From Amaranthus tricolor (taxonomy: Eukaryota > Streptophyta > Magnoliopsida > Caryophyllales > Amaranthaceae), in contig NC_080060.1 in the NCBI RefSeq assembly GCF_026212465.1, positions 17,466,518 through 17,530,517 of the forward strand: 64,000 nucleotides of DNA, in the 5' to 3' direction. Under the pieces are notes generated by a model. The model had not been told where the DNA came from. It saw only the letters and a program-made list of their open reading frames with translations, and did no database searches. Shown in pieces: positions 21,500 to 32,171 of the stretch. The translations under genes and the position numbers were made by a program. The first letter of the stretch is position 1. Each line of letters opens with the position of its first letter.

Positions 21500-22693
21500 T
21501 TGTATGATATGAAACCAGCGGTTATGCCTTTACAGGTTCATTTGCCTAATGTGCAGAGCATTTGCTTTTACGCTGCGGAAAACCTTGCACATGTTGCATA
21601 TAGTCAAAGTAGAGCTAAGACTGTTTTGACAGAGTTCTTTTCTTATAATGCAACACATCCTTTTGAACCTAAATATTGCTTTCCAATGTTTTTTGAGCAT
21701 CATGTTTGGCATTCACAAAGCAAAAGTTGGAACAAACGAAAGCGAGGTACATCGATTGGTCGTCTTGCATTTGTTACACCGTCCGAAAGTGAACGTTATT
21801 TTTTAAGATTGTTGTTAGCACGCGTAGCTGGTCCATGCTCTTTTGCTGATCTACTCACAGTTGACGGCCACAAATGTTCAACATTCCATGAATCCGCTTT
21901 GAAATGTGGTATAGTTGAGCCTGATGATTGGATTGATCGATGCTTAGATCGCAGTTACTGTACAAATGCTTCATGCTTTACGATGGTTGTTTGCCACAAT
22001 TCTTGTTTTCCTCAAACCGAGTAATCCTGCTCAAATGTGGGATAGGTATTATGTTCACTTATCAGAGGATTATGTAGTTAAGCATCCATGTCAGCCTCAT
22101 AGAATTTTATCTCTAACTTGTCAATTACTTGCCTCTTTTTTGGAGAACATGGGAAAGAGTCTTAAAGATTATGGTTTACAACACCTTTGTAGAAGCGAAG
22201 ATATTTTGGTACAAAGAACAAGAGATGTTATTGATGCTCCCATTCCAGAGGCATGTAATGCTGCAAGGAAACAGCTCAACAATGAACAACGAATTGTATA
22301 AAAGTGTATTATTTCTCATGTCACAAAGAAAAAATCAGGTCTATTTTTGATTGATGGCCCAGGGGGAACTAACAAGACCTTTTTATACTATGCACTGTAT
22401 GCAAAGGTATGCTTGCTCAATCAAATTGTGTTACCGACAACAACTTCTGGTATTGCAGCTTCCAACATGCCTACTCGTCGTACTGCGCATTATAGGTTTA
22501 AACTACCAGTTGATTGTGGATAATCCTTTACATGTAATGTCGGTAAGCAATCAAGTCTTGCTTCTCTTATTAAGGAAAGTTCACTGATTATATGGGATAA
22601 AGCTTCCATGGCTCGTAAAGAGAACATCGAGTCACTTGATTTGCTTTTACGAAATCTATGTTTACCTGATGTTCCCTTTGGTGGTAAGGTTGT
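21500..22693 (+). pseudogene. Helitron Pif1-like helicase, N-terminal half (disrupted)
   Basis: Residues at 21520-21960 match the linker between Rep and helicase in plant Helitron proteins (LPNVQSICFY, LTEFFSYN, LLLARVAGPCSFADLLTVDG). A frameshift near 21960 leads into LFATILVFLKPSNPAQMW, then a TAA at about 22299, a Walker A region reading GPGGTNKTFLYYAL, a TAA near 22519, and a Walker B region LIIWDKASM. Both catalytic motifs are changed: Gly to Asn before Lys in Walker A, and the usual Glu after Asp to Lys in Walker B. The copia composite cuts the gene at 22693 and it resumes at 33656 in the same frame. The helicase would unwind the element during rolling-circle transposition. Confidence 0.85.
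22689..22693. repeat. Target-site duplication of copia composite (left)
   Basis: GTTGT before the TGTAGACTC terminus, repeated exactly at 33651-33655. It lies within the helicase coding region. Confidence 0.92.
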
Positions 22694-23060
22694 TGTAGAC
22701 TCAAATAGGAACGGGAACAGCAACAAGAGGGGAGGTGAATTGTTGTTGTTATTAGTTTAAGCGTTTTTGCTCTGTTTTTGCGGATTTGAATAAAATAAAT
22801 AAAGCTTAAACTTAGAACGAAATTATTAAAAGAGACAAACGATTTTTACGTGGAAACCGTCTAGGCCTAAATAGAAGGAAAAACTACGACCCCTTGGGAT
22901 TTCCGACTTCTCCACTATGTTTAAGGCAACTCGTTACAATTACATTAAACACCTTACTTCACTCGAAGCACATCAACTAGGCCAACTTCTCTTTCTAATT
23001 GCTTCACTCAAAGCAAGTCACTTAGCTTCACTAAAAGCTAATTCTCTCCACTAGCTTTAC
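22694..23060 (-). repeat. Truncated outer LTR of the copia composite
   Basis: Matches the first 365 bp or so of the full LTRs (TGTAGACTCAA, then GTTTTTGC, ACGTGGAAACC and CACTAGCTTTAC) and stops abruptly where gag sequence begins. Confidence 0.9.
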
Positions 23061-23541
23061 GAAATCTTTGCTTACCTTGAGTTCCTTTTCTAATTGGAGA
23101 CACTTATCATTGCAATTTTCAAGTTTTGCTTGTGTCTCCTTTAGTAACTCTATTAATTTATTTTTACTCAATTTGGATGGATGGACAGAAAATGAGTTAG
23201 AAGAACATACCTGCTTTATGGCAAGGGCATTAATTTTCATCTTCTGAAAATCTTCTTTTTCAAATTCGGTTATGGGTTTGGGAACAATTTCATGATTGGA
23301 GTTAGTAGTGGTTACCTCAAAGTCTCCAATTTTGATGACTATCCAAACTTGATAATTTTCCGCTTTGATGAAGATCTCCATCCTACTCTTCCAATAAGTA
23401 TAGAATTTACCATCAAACATGGGCGGTCTTTGAGTAGAGTATCCTTCTTCCATTCGCTCGTTCATAATTGAAATTTTTGGGAACACCGGAATCTGCCCTT
23501 AGGGTTTCCTGATCTTCTGGGAACAGGGCTTTGATACCGAT
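23061..23541 (-). pseudogene. Gag fragment of the deleted copia unit
   Basis: The frame from 23486 reads MERMEEGYSTQRPPMFDGK-like residues and YWKSRMEIFIKAENYQVW, near-identical to the gag at 31319-32116, and is cut after about 140 codons. Between it and the next LTR lies a decayed primer site (TTGATACCGA at 23531-23540, versus CTGATACCAA at 32161-32170). It proves that a second element unit once existed here. Confidence 0.9.
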
Positions 23542-25019
23542 TGTAGACTCAATTAGGAACGGGAACGGCAACAAGAGGGGGGTGAATTGTTGTTGTTACT
23601 AGTGTAAGCGTTTTTGCCCTGTTTTTGCGGAATTGAATAATATAAATAAAGCTTAAACTTAGAGCGAAATAATTAAAAGAGACAAACGATTTTTACGTGG
23701 AAACCTTCTAGGCCTAAATAGAAGGAAAAACTACGACCCCTTGGGATTTCTGACTTCTCCACTATGTTTAAGGCAACTCGTTACAATTACATTAAACACC
23801 TTACTTCACTCGAAGCACATGAACTAGGCGAACTTCTCTTTCTAATTGCTTCACTCAAAGCAACTCACTTAGCTTCACTAAAAGCTAATTCTCTCCACTA
23901 GCTTTACAAGAAGCTTTCTCCTTAGCTTTACTCAAAGCTAATCTCTTCTCTAGCTTCACTAAAAGCTATCTAATTCCCCCCTTAGACTCACCCGAGTCTA
24001 ATTACAAATTCTCTCAAAAACCCTTACAAAAAGGATAAAAATTCTTTAAAAATAAAATCAATAAGTTGCACAAGAAAATATTATAAATTAATTGGCATTT
24101 TTAAAACAAAATTTTCTTGTAAAAATTCTCCCAAAATTACATATGATTTTAATGGCTCATACTAAGCCAAGTTTTGAAGAATAACCGAGTCCACTATTTA
24201 TAGAGCTAAAATCCCTAATTAAAATGGAATATTCCAATCCATTATTCCTTATCCAAAATAATCATGGGAATAATGTGGATTAAGCTACTAGACGGTTATT
24301 TCCACAAGACTTGAATAAATCAATCATATGTTTAAAACAACAATAACCGTTGTTCCCTAATAATAGGTTATGTTCCCTTAAGCAGCAGTTTCTTCAACAA
24401 TAGTTCCTGTTCCCATAATAACGGCTGGAACTTTACTAAAAATAGAAACGGTTCGACTTTACTAAAAATAGAAACGGTTACCTATTACTAATATTAGGGA
24501 CGGTTACCTTTAGCAAAAAATAGCTAAGGATCCCTTAAAATTAGCTACGGCTCCTTCTTAGCTAAATATAGTCATTTACTAAATATAGATCCTAAAATAA
24601 AGGATCTTTATTTAGAAACTCATACGTAAAGAATTTTTTAGAAAACATTTTGCCAATTAACTATAATAATTAATAAATGCAACAAATTAATTTAATTAAC
24701 ACATTAACTAAAAAATAATAAAAATCAGAATTTATTAGTTAACGTTGGCTGACTTTAGTTTGGGAACAGTGCACTGTCTCCAAATTCCAGTTTTACTAGA
24801 ACATCCAACCTGGGAACAGTAGACTTCCTGTCTCCATTTTACATACCAAGTGATATACTCTTCTAACATCTCTTGAATCCTTTTGACACGTACATTTCCA
24901 TAAACTAAGCCATAGGTACTATCAACGATCATAATTACAATCGGATATTGACCTGCACACAATCTCTAAACACATATTTGCTTAAGTGTAGTCATCATCA
25001 AAACTCAAGAGGTCCAACA
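23542..25019 (-). repeat. Central LTR of the copia composite (1478 bp), 3' LTR of the main unit
   Basis: TGTAGACTC...GGTCCAACA, closely matching 32172-33650. It contains CTATAAATAG on the minus strand (24194-24203), a cluster of AGCTTYACTNNAAGCT small palindromes (23840-23970), and CTGTTCCC words at 24407, 24762 and 24812. Confidence 0.95.
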
Positions 25020-25035
25020 AATTCCCCCTTTTTGA
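25020..25035 (-). other. Polypurine tract of the copia element
   Basis: On the minus strand ATCAAAAAGGGGGAATT directly abuts the 3' LTR, a textbook polypurine tract for plus-strand priming. Confidence 0.9.
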
Positions 25036-25918
25036 TGATGACAAACTTTTAAACAAACTTAAAACAAAATAGAGTAAAGCCAATGTTGAAGAGCATGTTA
25101 GAGATTAAAACAACTCTTCTTAACTTAGTAAATATAATTTACCAAGCATATCATGAATCAAATTACTCTAAAAATAAACATAACAAAAACTCATACAATT
25201 TCAGAATAGTACATAAACAATGATGTAAAATTTAGAACAAACAATCAAAGCATGTAGATCAGAGCTTAAAAATAGATCAGAATCATAATATTTGATTAGT
25301 TTCAGAATCATCATTTGATTAGTTCAAAGCAAACATCAGAAAATTAAGACAGCAACAACAAGCAATAAACAATCATCCATCATGAATGATAACCTTAATC
25401 CTAATGTCCAACATAATAGATTTAATCAGAGCTAAGCATACTCAAGCATTATTTAAGTTTGTGTCAAATATTCCCCCTTTTAACATCATTCAAAAAGAAT
25501 AAGAGTAATCAAGCCACAGCACTAAGCATATAGACATAGTCAAAGAGAGAATAAGGATGCACAGATTAAAATACAGTAAGCATGAATGCAAACAAGATCA
25601 GCTGTGATTAATCTTCACAGGTAGTTAGTAGCATAAAAGAAAATTTAGTTCATAGTATGAATTAGACAAATAGTACCCCAGCTGGTACAATTGAAAAACA
25701 AGAAAAGATTGTTTGCTGAAAGTGATGGTTGCAACAAATAAGAAGATATTAAAAAGTATCAGGAGAAATTAAGATGCAGGAGCTTCATCATCCACATATT
25801 CTGTCTCCACCTCTACTGTGTCGAGCTTGGCCCCCAAACGCGCTTCCATTTGGTCCATTTGAGTAGATAGTGAGGCTATAGAGACACGAATTTCATCTTT
25901 AAAAACAAGGAAGCTGGA
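25036..25918 (-). other. Copia 3' untranslated region
   Basis: No coding frame is supported. It is A-rich on the plus strand and lies between the extra ORF and the polypurine tract. Confidence 0.6.
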
Positions 25919-27284
25919 CTACAATTCGTTAAGTTTCAGGAGAATGGAGGATAGATAGGCTGTTGGAACTGTAGTGCCACCTAAACCTTGATTTGGTGAT
26001 GTGTGTACTGGTGGTGGTGATGGTATAGGTGACTGTGGTGGTGAAGAAAAGTTATGGAATGAAGATGTGGTCGGTTTAGGTGAGGAAGGATGACTTGGTT
26101 TAGCTGTTGTGTATGAGGTTGAGTCATCGTCAAGAATAACAACTGGTTTTTTGCCTTTGGAAGCTAGCCTTCGACTCTTCCTAGGGGTTGAACCAGAATG
26201 TTGCTTGTTAGGCAAAGAACCCTCCTCATTTTCTTCCTTTTCTTCTTCCACAGCTTCCTTCACATTTTCCTTTTCAGCTTCCCCCTTACATGAACTTTCC
26301 TCCTATTTCTTATCAGAATGCCCTTCTGCCTTCTCAGTGGCAGAGGGAACAGGCTTATGTTCCTCCTTATTATTTAAATCCTCCTCCTCAACTTTTTCTT
26401 GATTTTCTCCTTCATTGGTGCCCTCCTTGTTGTCAGAAATTACATCAGATTGTTCACAAATATTCTCAAGAGTCCCATTTTCAATTAATCTAAGATGCAA
26501 GTTATTCAAACACTTAACACCTATTTTGTTATTTGGACCCATGGGAAAATTCTGACCTTCAAGAGGAACACCTAGCTTCCTAAAGATCCATGTCAACAAA
26601 CCACCATATCCTATCACATACCCTTTTGAAATACAGTCACTCAAATGAGAAATCATCAAAGAGGGAAAATTAATTTTGATGTTATTAGCCATACAGTATA
26701 TTAATGTAGCATCTCTTAAACTAACCTCACTGCGTTTGGATGTGCGAGCCAAAATGAATCTTCGTGCTATATTATATAACAGTTTGTGCATAGGAGACAG
26801 TACATTGTGGCTAACCTTTCCCCTTTTTTCATTTATCCCCAAAAACTTCCAGACAAGCTTCTCATCAATCCCAGAAAAAACGATTTTTGACCCAACAAAA
26901 TATACATCAAATCCAGTGGAAGGTACACCTAACCATCCTCCTAACATCAAACTATTAAATTCAATTTTGATCCCCTTAACAACACTCGTACAGACGCCTA
27001 TTGTCAATAGAAAAGTTTGAAACAAACTCACGCATCAATTCTGGGTACATTGGATTACAGCAGTGTTCTGCCATCAAAGATTCCCAAAATTGCTTTTGTA
27101 AGATTGTGTGTAATTGAGGAAAAAAATTGGATTCATACCATTGCTTGTCAAGTCCAAAACCAATAATCATTTCTTTGGACAATTCTTCAGCGCTGACTGG
27201 AACAGCAACTTTTGCCCTTTTTGACGAAGTTGAGGACGATTTCTTCACTATAGAGTCTCTCTTTCTCTTTTTGCTTGCATGCAT
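25919..27284 (-). pseudogene. Copia extra ORF after pol, plant-transposon-protein-like
   Basis: On the same strand as pol and downstream of it. The N-terminus is basic (KKRKRDSIVKKSSSTSSKRAK), a likely nuclear signal. The middle (ILARTSKRSEVSLRDATLIY, then INFPSLMISHL and YGGLLTWIFRKLGVP) resembles the 'putative plant transposon protein' domain (PF20167). The tail is acidic and Pro/Ser-rich with RKSRRLASKGKKP. A one-base shift near 26976-27031 and a TAG at 26300-26302 break it. SIRE elements carry an env-like ORF at this place, but no signal peptide or membrane segment is visible here, so I do not call it an envelope gene. Confidence 0.65.
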
Positions 27285-27892
27285 TTCAGAGGCAACCGGG
27301 GGTCCCTGCTATACCCTTGAAGAAGACTCAGGTGCAGTGATTAGAGGTGTTGGTTGAATGATTTTTAAAGGTTTGGGTTGTTTCATCTTTGGTGTACGGC
27401 TCTTAGTTCTCATGGTTGAGTGAAAAGTTGCAGAAAATTCGGGAAGATAAAGATGAATTAGGATTCAGAGTTGATTGCGATTGAGGATGAAGGGTTTAGG
27501 GCTTAACGTGTGAGAGTGTATATAATGAATGTGAGGGGACGTGTGTTTAGGCGTTTCATATTCCTTATTTAATTTATGCGTATGGACACCAAGTGTGAAA
27601 TGGAAACAGACGAATTTAGTGAAGAATTGTTATGATTTAACTCCCGCTATTTTAATGGAAATTGTTGGATAAATATATGAAAATATATTTTATGAAAATA
27701 AAATAAATGAAAATTTTATGCTACTACAGTCTGATCAAATTAAACATGCAATCATAAGAGCATTCACAGTATATGCTTTTAAATAGTGCGTACCTGATCC
27801 TTTCAATAATTGATTTTTCAATCAAGATTTTTGTGGTTGATCGACCTTTTCAATTTTGATTTTGTCTTTAAAGATCACATATGTCACTCACT
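27285..27892 (-). other. Spacer between copia pol and extra ORF
   Basis: AT-rich; no supported gene. A leader for the extra ORF may lie in 27285-27500, but nothing distinct is seen. Confidence 0.5.
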
Positions 27893-29551
27893 TCAATGCA
27901 GCTTGATCATGCCAAGTTCTAATCTCATTTTCTCATGTTGTTCCCTTGGAAGCGGTTTAGTCATGATATCAGCTATTTGCTCGTTAGTGTTTACATGCTT
28001 TACAATAATATTTTTATTTTCAACATTATCCTTAAGAAAATGATGCCTAATGTGGATGTGTTTTACTCGGGAATGATGCACAGGATCTTTTGATATGCAT
28101 ATGGCACTGGTATTATCACAATAAATAGGAACACATTCAAATTTAATACCAAAATCTCTTAGCTGCTGTATTATCCAAAGCATTTGGGAACAGCAAGCTG
28201 CTGCTGCTACGTATTCAGCTTCGGCAGTAGATAATGCAACAGTGTTTTGTTTCTTGGAACTTCATGAAACTAAACATGAGCCAAGAAATTGTACCATACC
28301 TGACGTACTTTTTCTATTTACTAGATCTCCTGCATAGTCTGCATCACTAAAACTTTTCAAATCATAAACATCACTTTTAGGATAAAATAAGGACAAGTCG
28401 TCTGTTCCTTTCAAATATCTTAAAATTCGTTTTACTGCAGTTAGATGTGATTCTTTAGGATTGGATTGAAATCTAGCATATAAACCAACACTGAAAGCAA
28501 TATCGGGTCTACTAGCAGTTAGATATAATAAAGAGCCAATCATGCCTCTATACATAGTTTGATCAATATTTATTCCATTTGGGTCTTCATCTAACCTAAC
28601 ATTTGTTGCCATAGGTGTATTGTTGGTTTCAGCATTATTCAAGCCATATTTCTTGAGAAGTTCTTTTATATATTTTTGTTGATGAATAAAGATACCATTT
28701 ACAGTTTGTTTAATTTGCAAACCAAGAAAGAACTTTAATTCTCCCATCATGCTCATTTCAAATTCAGTACACATAAGGTTGGCAAATTCTTTACATAGCA
28801 ATTCATTTATGGCACCAAAAATAATATCATCAACATATATTTGAACAACTAAAATATCGGAACCTTTATTCTTAAAGAATAAGGTTTTATCAATTTTACC
28901 TCTAACAAAGTCATTTTGGATCAAAAACTTTGATAGTCTTTCATACCATTGCCTTGGAGCTTGTTTCAAGCCATAAAGAGTTTTATCAAGCTTGTAGACA
29001 TGATCAAGACAAGAGGTATTTTCAAAGCCTGGGGGTTGTTCAACAAAAACTTCTTCATCAAGAAAACCATTTAAGAAAGCACATTTCACATCCATTTGAT
29101 ATAATTTAAAGTTCATGAATGCAGCAAAAAAAATTAAGATTCTTATAGCTTCTAACCTTGCTACCGGAGCAAATGTCTCGGTATAATCAATACCTTCTTG
29201 TTGATTGTATCCTTTGACCACGAGCCTTGCTTTGTTTCTTACAATTATTCCATGCTCATCTAGTTTATTCCGAAATACCCATTTCAAACCAATTACCTTT
29301 TTGTGTTTTGGTTTGGGTTCCAAGTGCCATACTTTATTTCTTTCAAATTCATTCAATTCGTCTTGCATGGCCACGATCCATTCGGAATCCTTTACAGCTT
29401 CTTCATGATTCTTGGGCTCGAGTGATGATAGGAACGCAAAGTGTGCACAAAAGTTTCTCATTTGAGATCTAGTTTGTGTTCCTTTATTCAAATCACTTAT
29501 AATCAAATCAAGAGGATGATAACTTTGATATTTCCAAGGTTTGGGCGGCAC
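27893..29551 (-). pseudogene. Copia reverse transcriptase and RNase H
   Basis: RVT_2-type RT begins near 29450 with [20 protein letters not shown], continues with [54 protein letters not shown] and the catalytic YVDDI. The RNase H part has SDADYAGD and, after a TGA at 28262-28264, the C-terminal half with CDNTSAICISKDPVHHSRVKH and DIMTKPLP. The single TGA falls at the Trp of the conserved S-W-S-S-K motif, so it is a TGG-to-TGA type change. A frameshift near 29600 separates it from integrase. Otherwise it is well preserved. Confidence 0.92.
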
Positions 29552-31110
29552 AAACTCTCTTGTGGGAACAATAGCATGTTCTGGTTCATCAGCTTGATCA
29601 ACATTCTGTTCAGAACTGGATCGTTTTGCTCATTTGTGGGAACAGCTGGATTGGGAACAGTCTGTTGGTTCTGAAGTACTGGCTGTTCCTGATCAAGATC
29701 GTTCCTTTCTGCCTCTTCTGGGATCAGCTGTTCACTTGTTGTTCCTTGATCTTGCATTTTCATTTCTTCTTCATCATTCTCTAGATTTGCAAGACCTATC
29801 TTAAAATTATTTGTATCCTGTTCACTTGACAAAAAGTTAGTTTCATCGAAAATTATCTGAACGGATTCTTCCACGCTCATTGTTCTTTTGTTATAAACTC
29901 TGTAAGCCTTACTATGTGATGAGTAGCTAAGAAATACTGCTTCATCACTTCTTTCATCAAACTTCCCTATATTTCGTTTTCCATTCACATGAACAAAACA
30001 TTTGCATCCAAACACACGAAAATAGGAAATATTTGGTTTAACACCTTTAAGCAATTCATAGGGTGTCTTTGAAGTGATTGGTCTTATTAATACACGATTC
30101 AAAATATAACATGCAGTATTGACAGCCTCGGCCCAAAAATTTCTAGGTAGACCACTAGCAATTAACATGGTTCTAGCCATTTCCTCTAAAGTCCTATTTT
30201 TCCTTTCTACTACACCATTTCGTTGTGATGTTCGTGGTGCCGAAAAATTATGACTTAATCCATGTTCATTGCAATAATTCATGAACCTTGAATTTTCGAA
30301 TTCTCTTCCATGATCTGACCTTACGTGAATAATTTGATTATTGGTAGATTTTTGTATTTTGTTAGCGAAAGAAACAAACTCATTAAAAGCTTCATCTTTA
30401 CTAACTAATAAAATCCAAGTAAATCTACTGTAATCATTAACAATAACAAACACATATCTTTTACCACTACGGCTTTGTGTTCTCATAGGTCCACATAGAT
30501 CCATATGTAATAATTCAAGTGGTTTAGTTGTGGTCACAATATTCTTTGATTTAAAAGATGACCTCACTTGTTTTCCTTTTGCACAAAGATCACAAATTTC
30601 ATCCTTGAGAAATTTTATAGCTGGTAGTCCTCTAACTAGGTCTTTTGATCTAAATGTATTAATCAATGTATAACTAGCATGACCTAGACGCTTAAGCCAA
30701 AGAAGTGGGTCGTCTTCTATAACGCTTAGACACGTTAGAGTGGTTTTGGGAACAGTGTCCAGGTCCACTACATAAGTGTTCCCTTTTCTGATTCCCTCAA
30801 GAACGATGTCTCCTGTGTCATTCCTAGAGATAATGCACTTTTCAGAAGTAAAGTTCACAGAGTTACCTTTATCGCAAAATTGAGAAATGCTAAGTAAGTT
30901 ATGTTTCAAATTCTCGACTAAAAACACATTATCGATAGCATGGGAACATGACCTTCCAACTTTTCCTTTGGCGATTATCTCACCCTTCATATTGTCACCG
31001 AAGGTTACTGTTCCCCCATCATAGGTTTCAAGTGAGAGAAATTTAGATTTGTCACCCGTCATGTGCTTAGAACACCCACTGTCGAGATACCATGAGCTGT
31101 TCCCCCTCAC
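29503..31110 (-). pseudogene. Copia protease end and integrase
   Basis: The frame starts inside the aspartic protease (SSWYLDSGCSKHMTGD, catalytic D-S-G), then the GAG_pre-integrase zinc region and the integrase core. In the H-H-C-C finger the first His of the usual W-H-x-R-L-G-H is Leu (LLWLKRLGH), followed by CDLCAKGK. The core has HMDLCGPM, VNDYSRFTWI, RSDHGREFEN and GVVERKNRTLEEMAR, so D, D and E are all present. An acidic Gln/Pro-rich linker leads to RT, and the frame shifts near 29600. Integrase would insert the cDNA. Confidence 0.9.
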
Positions 31111-31248
31111 TTGAACCTGTAAGAAATCAATGGTTAGTTACAGGAACCCAGACTTTCTTGGGTTCCTTGTCGATTTTACTTGAATCATTTTTATTAATCA
31201 AAATGTTATCGACATAATTTCTGTTGGAGACAGTGTACTGTTCCCTTT

Positions 31249-32116
31249 TGGTGCACTGGTCCTTCAGATGGCCAGTTCCTCCACAGAAGGAACAGATTCT
31301 GTCACTAGGGAGATCAACCTAAGCTTTCTTCTTCTTGTTATTCTTAAAGTAATTTAGGCCTTTTGAATTTTTACCTTTGGCATCTTGAATCCATTTGGGA
31401 GGAATTTTGATTTTCCCTTTTTCTCTTGAATTTAATTCAAGCTTATCATCATTGTTACGGTTGGATTCTAGATTCAACTTTAAATTTTGAAAAACATTGC
31501 ACAAATCTTTAGTAGATGCATCATTCAATTCATTATTCAAGCTTAATAATTTGTATTGCGACAACTCAATATTAAGAATAACATTTTCCTTTTTAATTCT
31601 CTCCATATTTTCCTTTAGAATTATGTTTTGATCCAACAAACCGAAAAATCTGTTTTGGACATCGTATCTAAAGGTGTTTATATATGAGACATGGTCTTTG
31701 CTTACCTTTAGTTCCTTTTCTAATTGGAGACACTTATCATTACAATTTTCAAGTTTTGCTTGTGTCTCCTTTAGCAACTCTATTAATTTATTTTTACTCA
31801 ATTTGGATGGATGGACAGAAAATGAGTTAGAAGAACATACCTGCTTTATGGCAAGGGCATTAATTTTCATCTTCTGAAAATCTTCTTTTTCAAATTCGGT
31901 TATGGGTTTGGGAACAATTTCATGATTGGAGTTAGTGGTGGTTACCTCAAAGTCTCCAATTTTGATGACTATCCAAACTTGATAATTTTCCGCTTTGATG
32001 AAGATCTCCATCCTATTCTTCCAATAAGTATAGAATTTACCATCAAACATGAGCGGTCTTTGAGTAGAGTATCCTTCTTCCATTCGCTCGTTCATAATTG
32101 ACATTTTTGGGAACAC
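31249..32116 (-). CDS. Copia gag with zinc knuckle
   Basis: ATG at 32114-32116. The N-terminus shows FDGKFYTYWKNRMEIFIKAE typical of plant copia gag (UBN2-like), then a coiled-coil-rich middle (LIELLKETQAKLENCNDKC). TAG at 31319-31321 ends the first frame, and in the same frame directly after it comes CSFCGGTGHLKDQC (CX2CX4HX4C), the RNA-binding knuckle. The protease/integrase frame is offset from the knuckle frame near 31120-31140. The stop before the knuckle may be a readthrough site or decay. Confidence 0.85.
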
Positions 32117-32156
32117 CAGAATCTGCCCTCAGGGTTTCCTGATCTTCTGGGAATAG

Positions 32157-32169
32157 GGCTCTGATACCA
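32157..32169 (-). other. Primer-binding site of the copia element
   Basis: Minus strand TGGTATCAGAGCC, complementary to the 3' end of initiator tRNA-Met, two bases inside the 5' LTR. The decayed homologue at 23528-23540 marks the deleted unit. Confidence 0.95.
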
Positions 32170-32171
32170 AT

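Noticed and set aside
24735..24962. Minus-strand 75-codon frame in the LTR (also 33366-33593)
   Set aside because: Lies wholly in LTR sequence in both copies and has no family signal; likely chance.
25919..27284. Envelope gene of the copia element
   Set aside because: No signal peptide, transmembrane segment or furin-like site is visible; the basic N-terminus argues against it.
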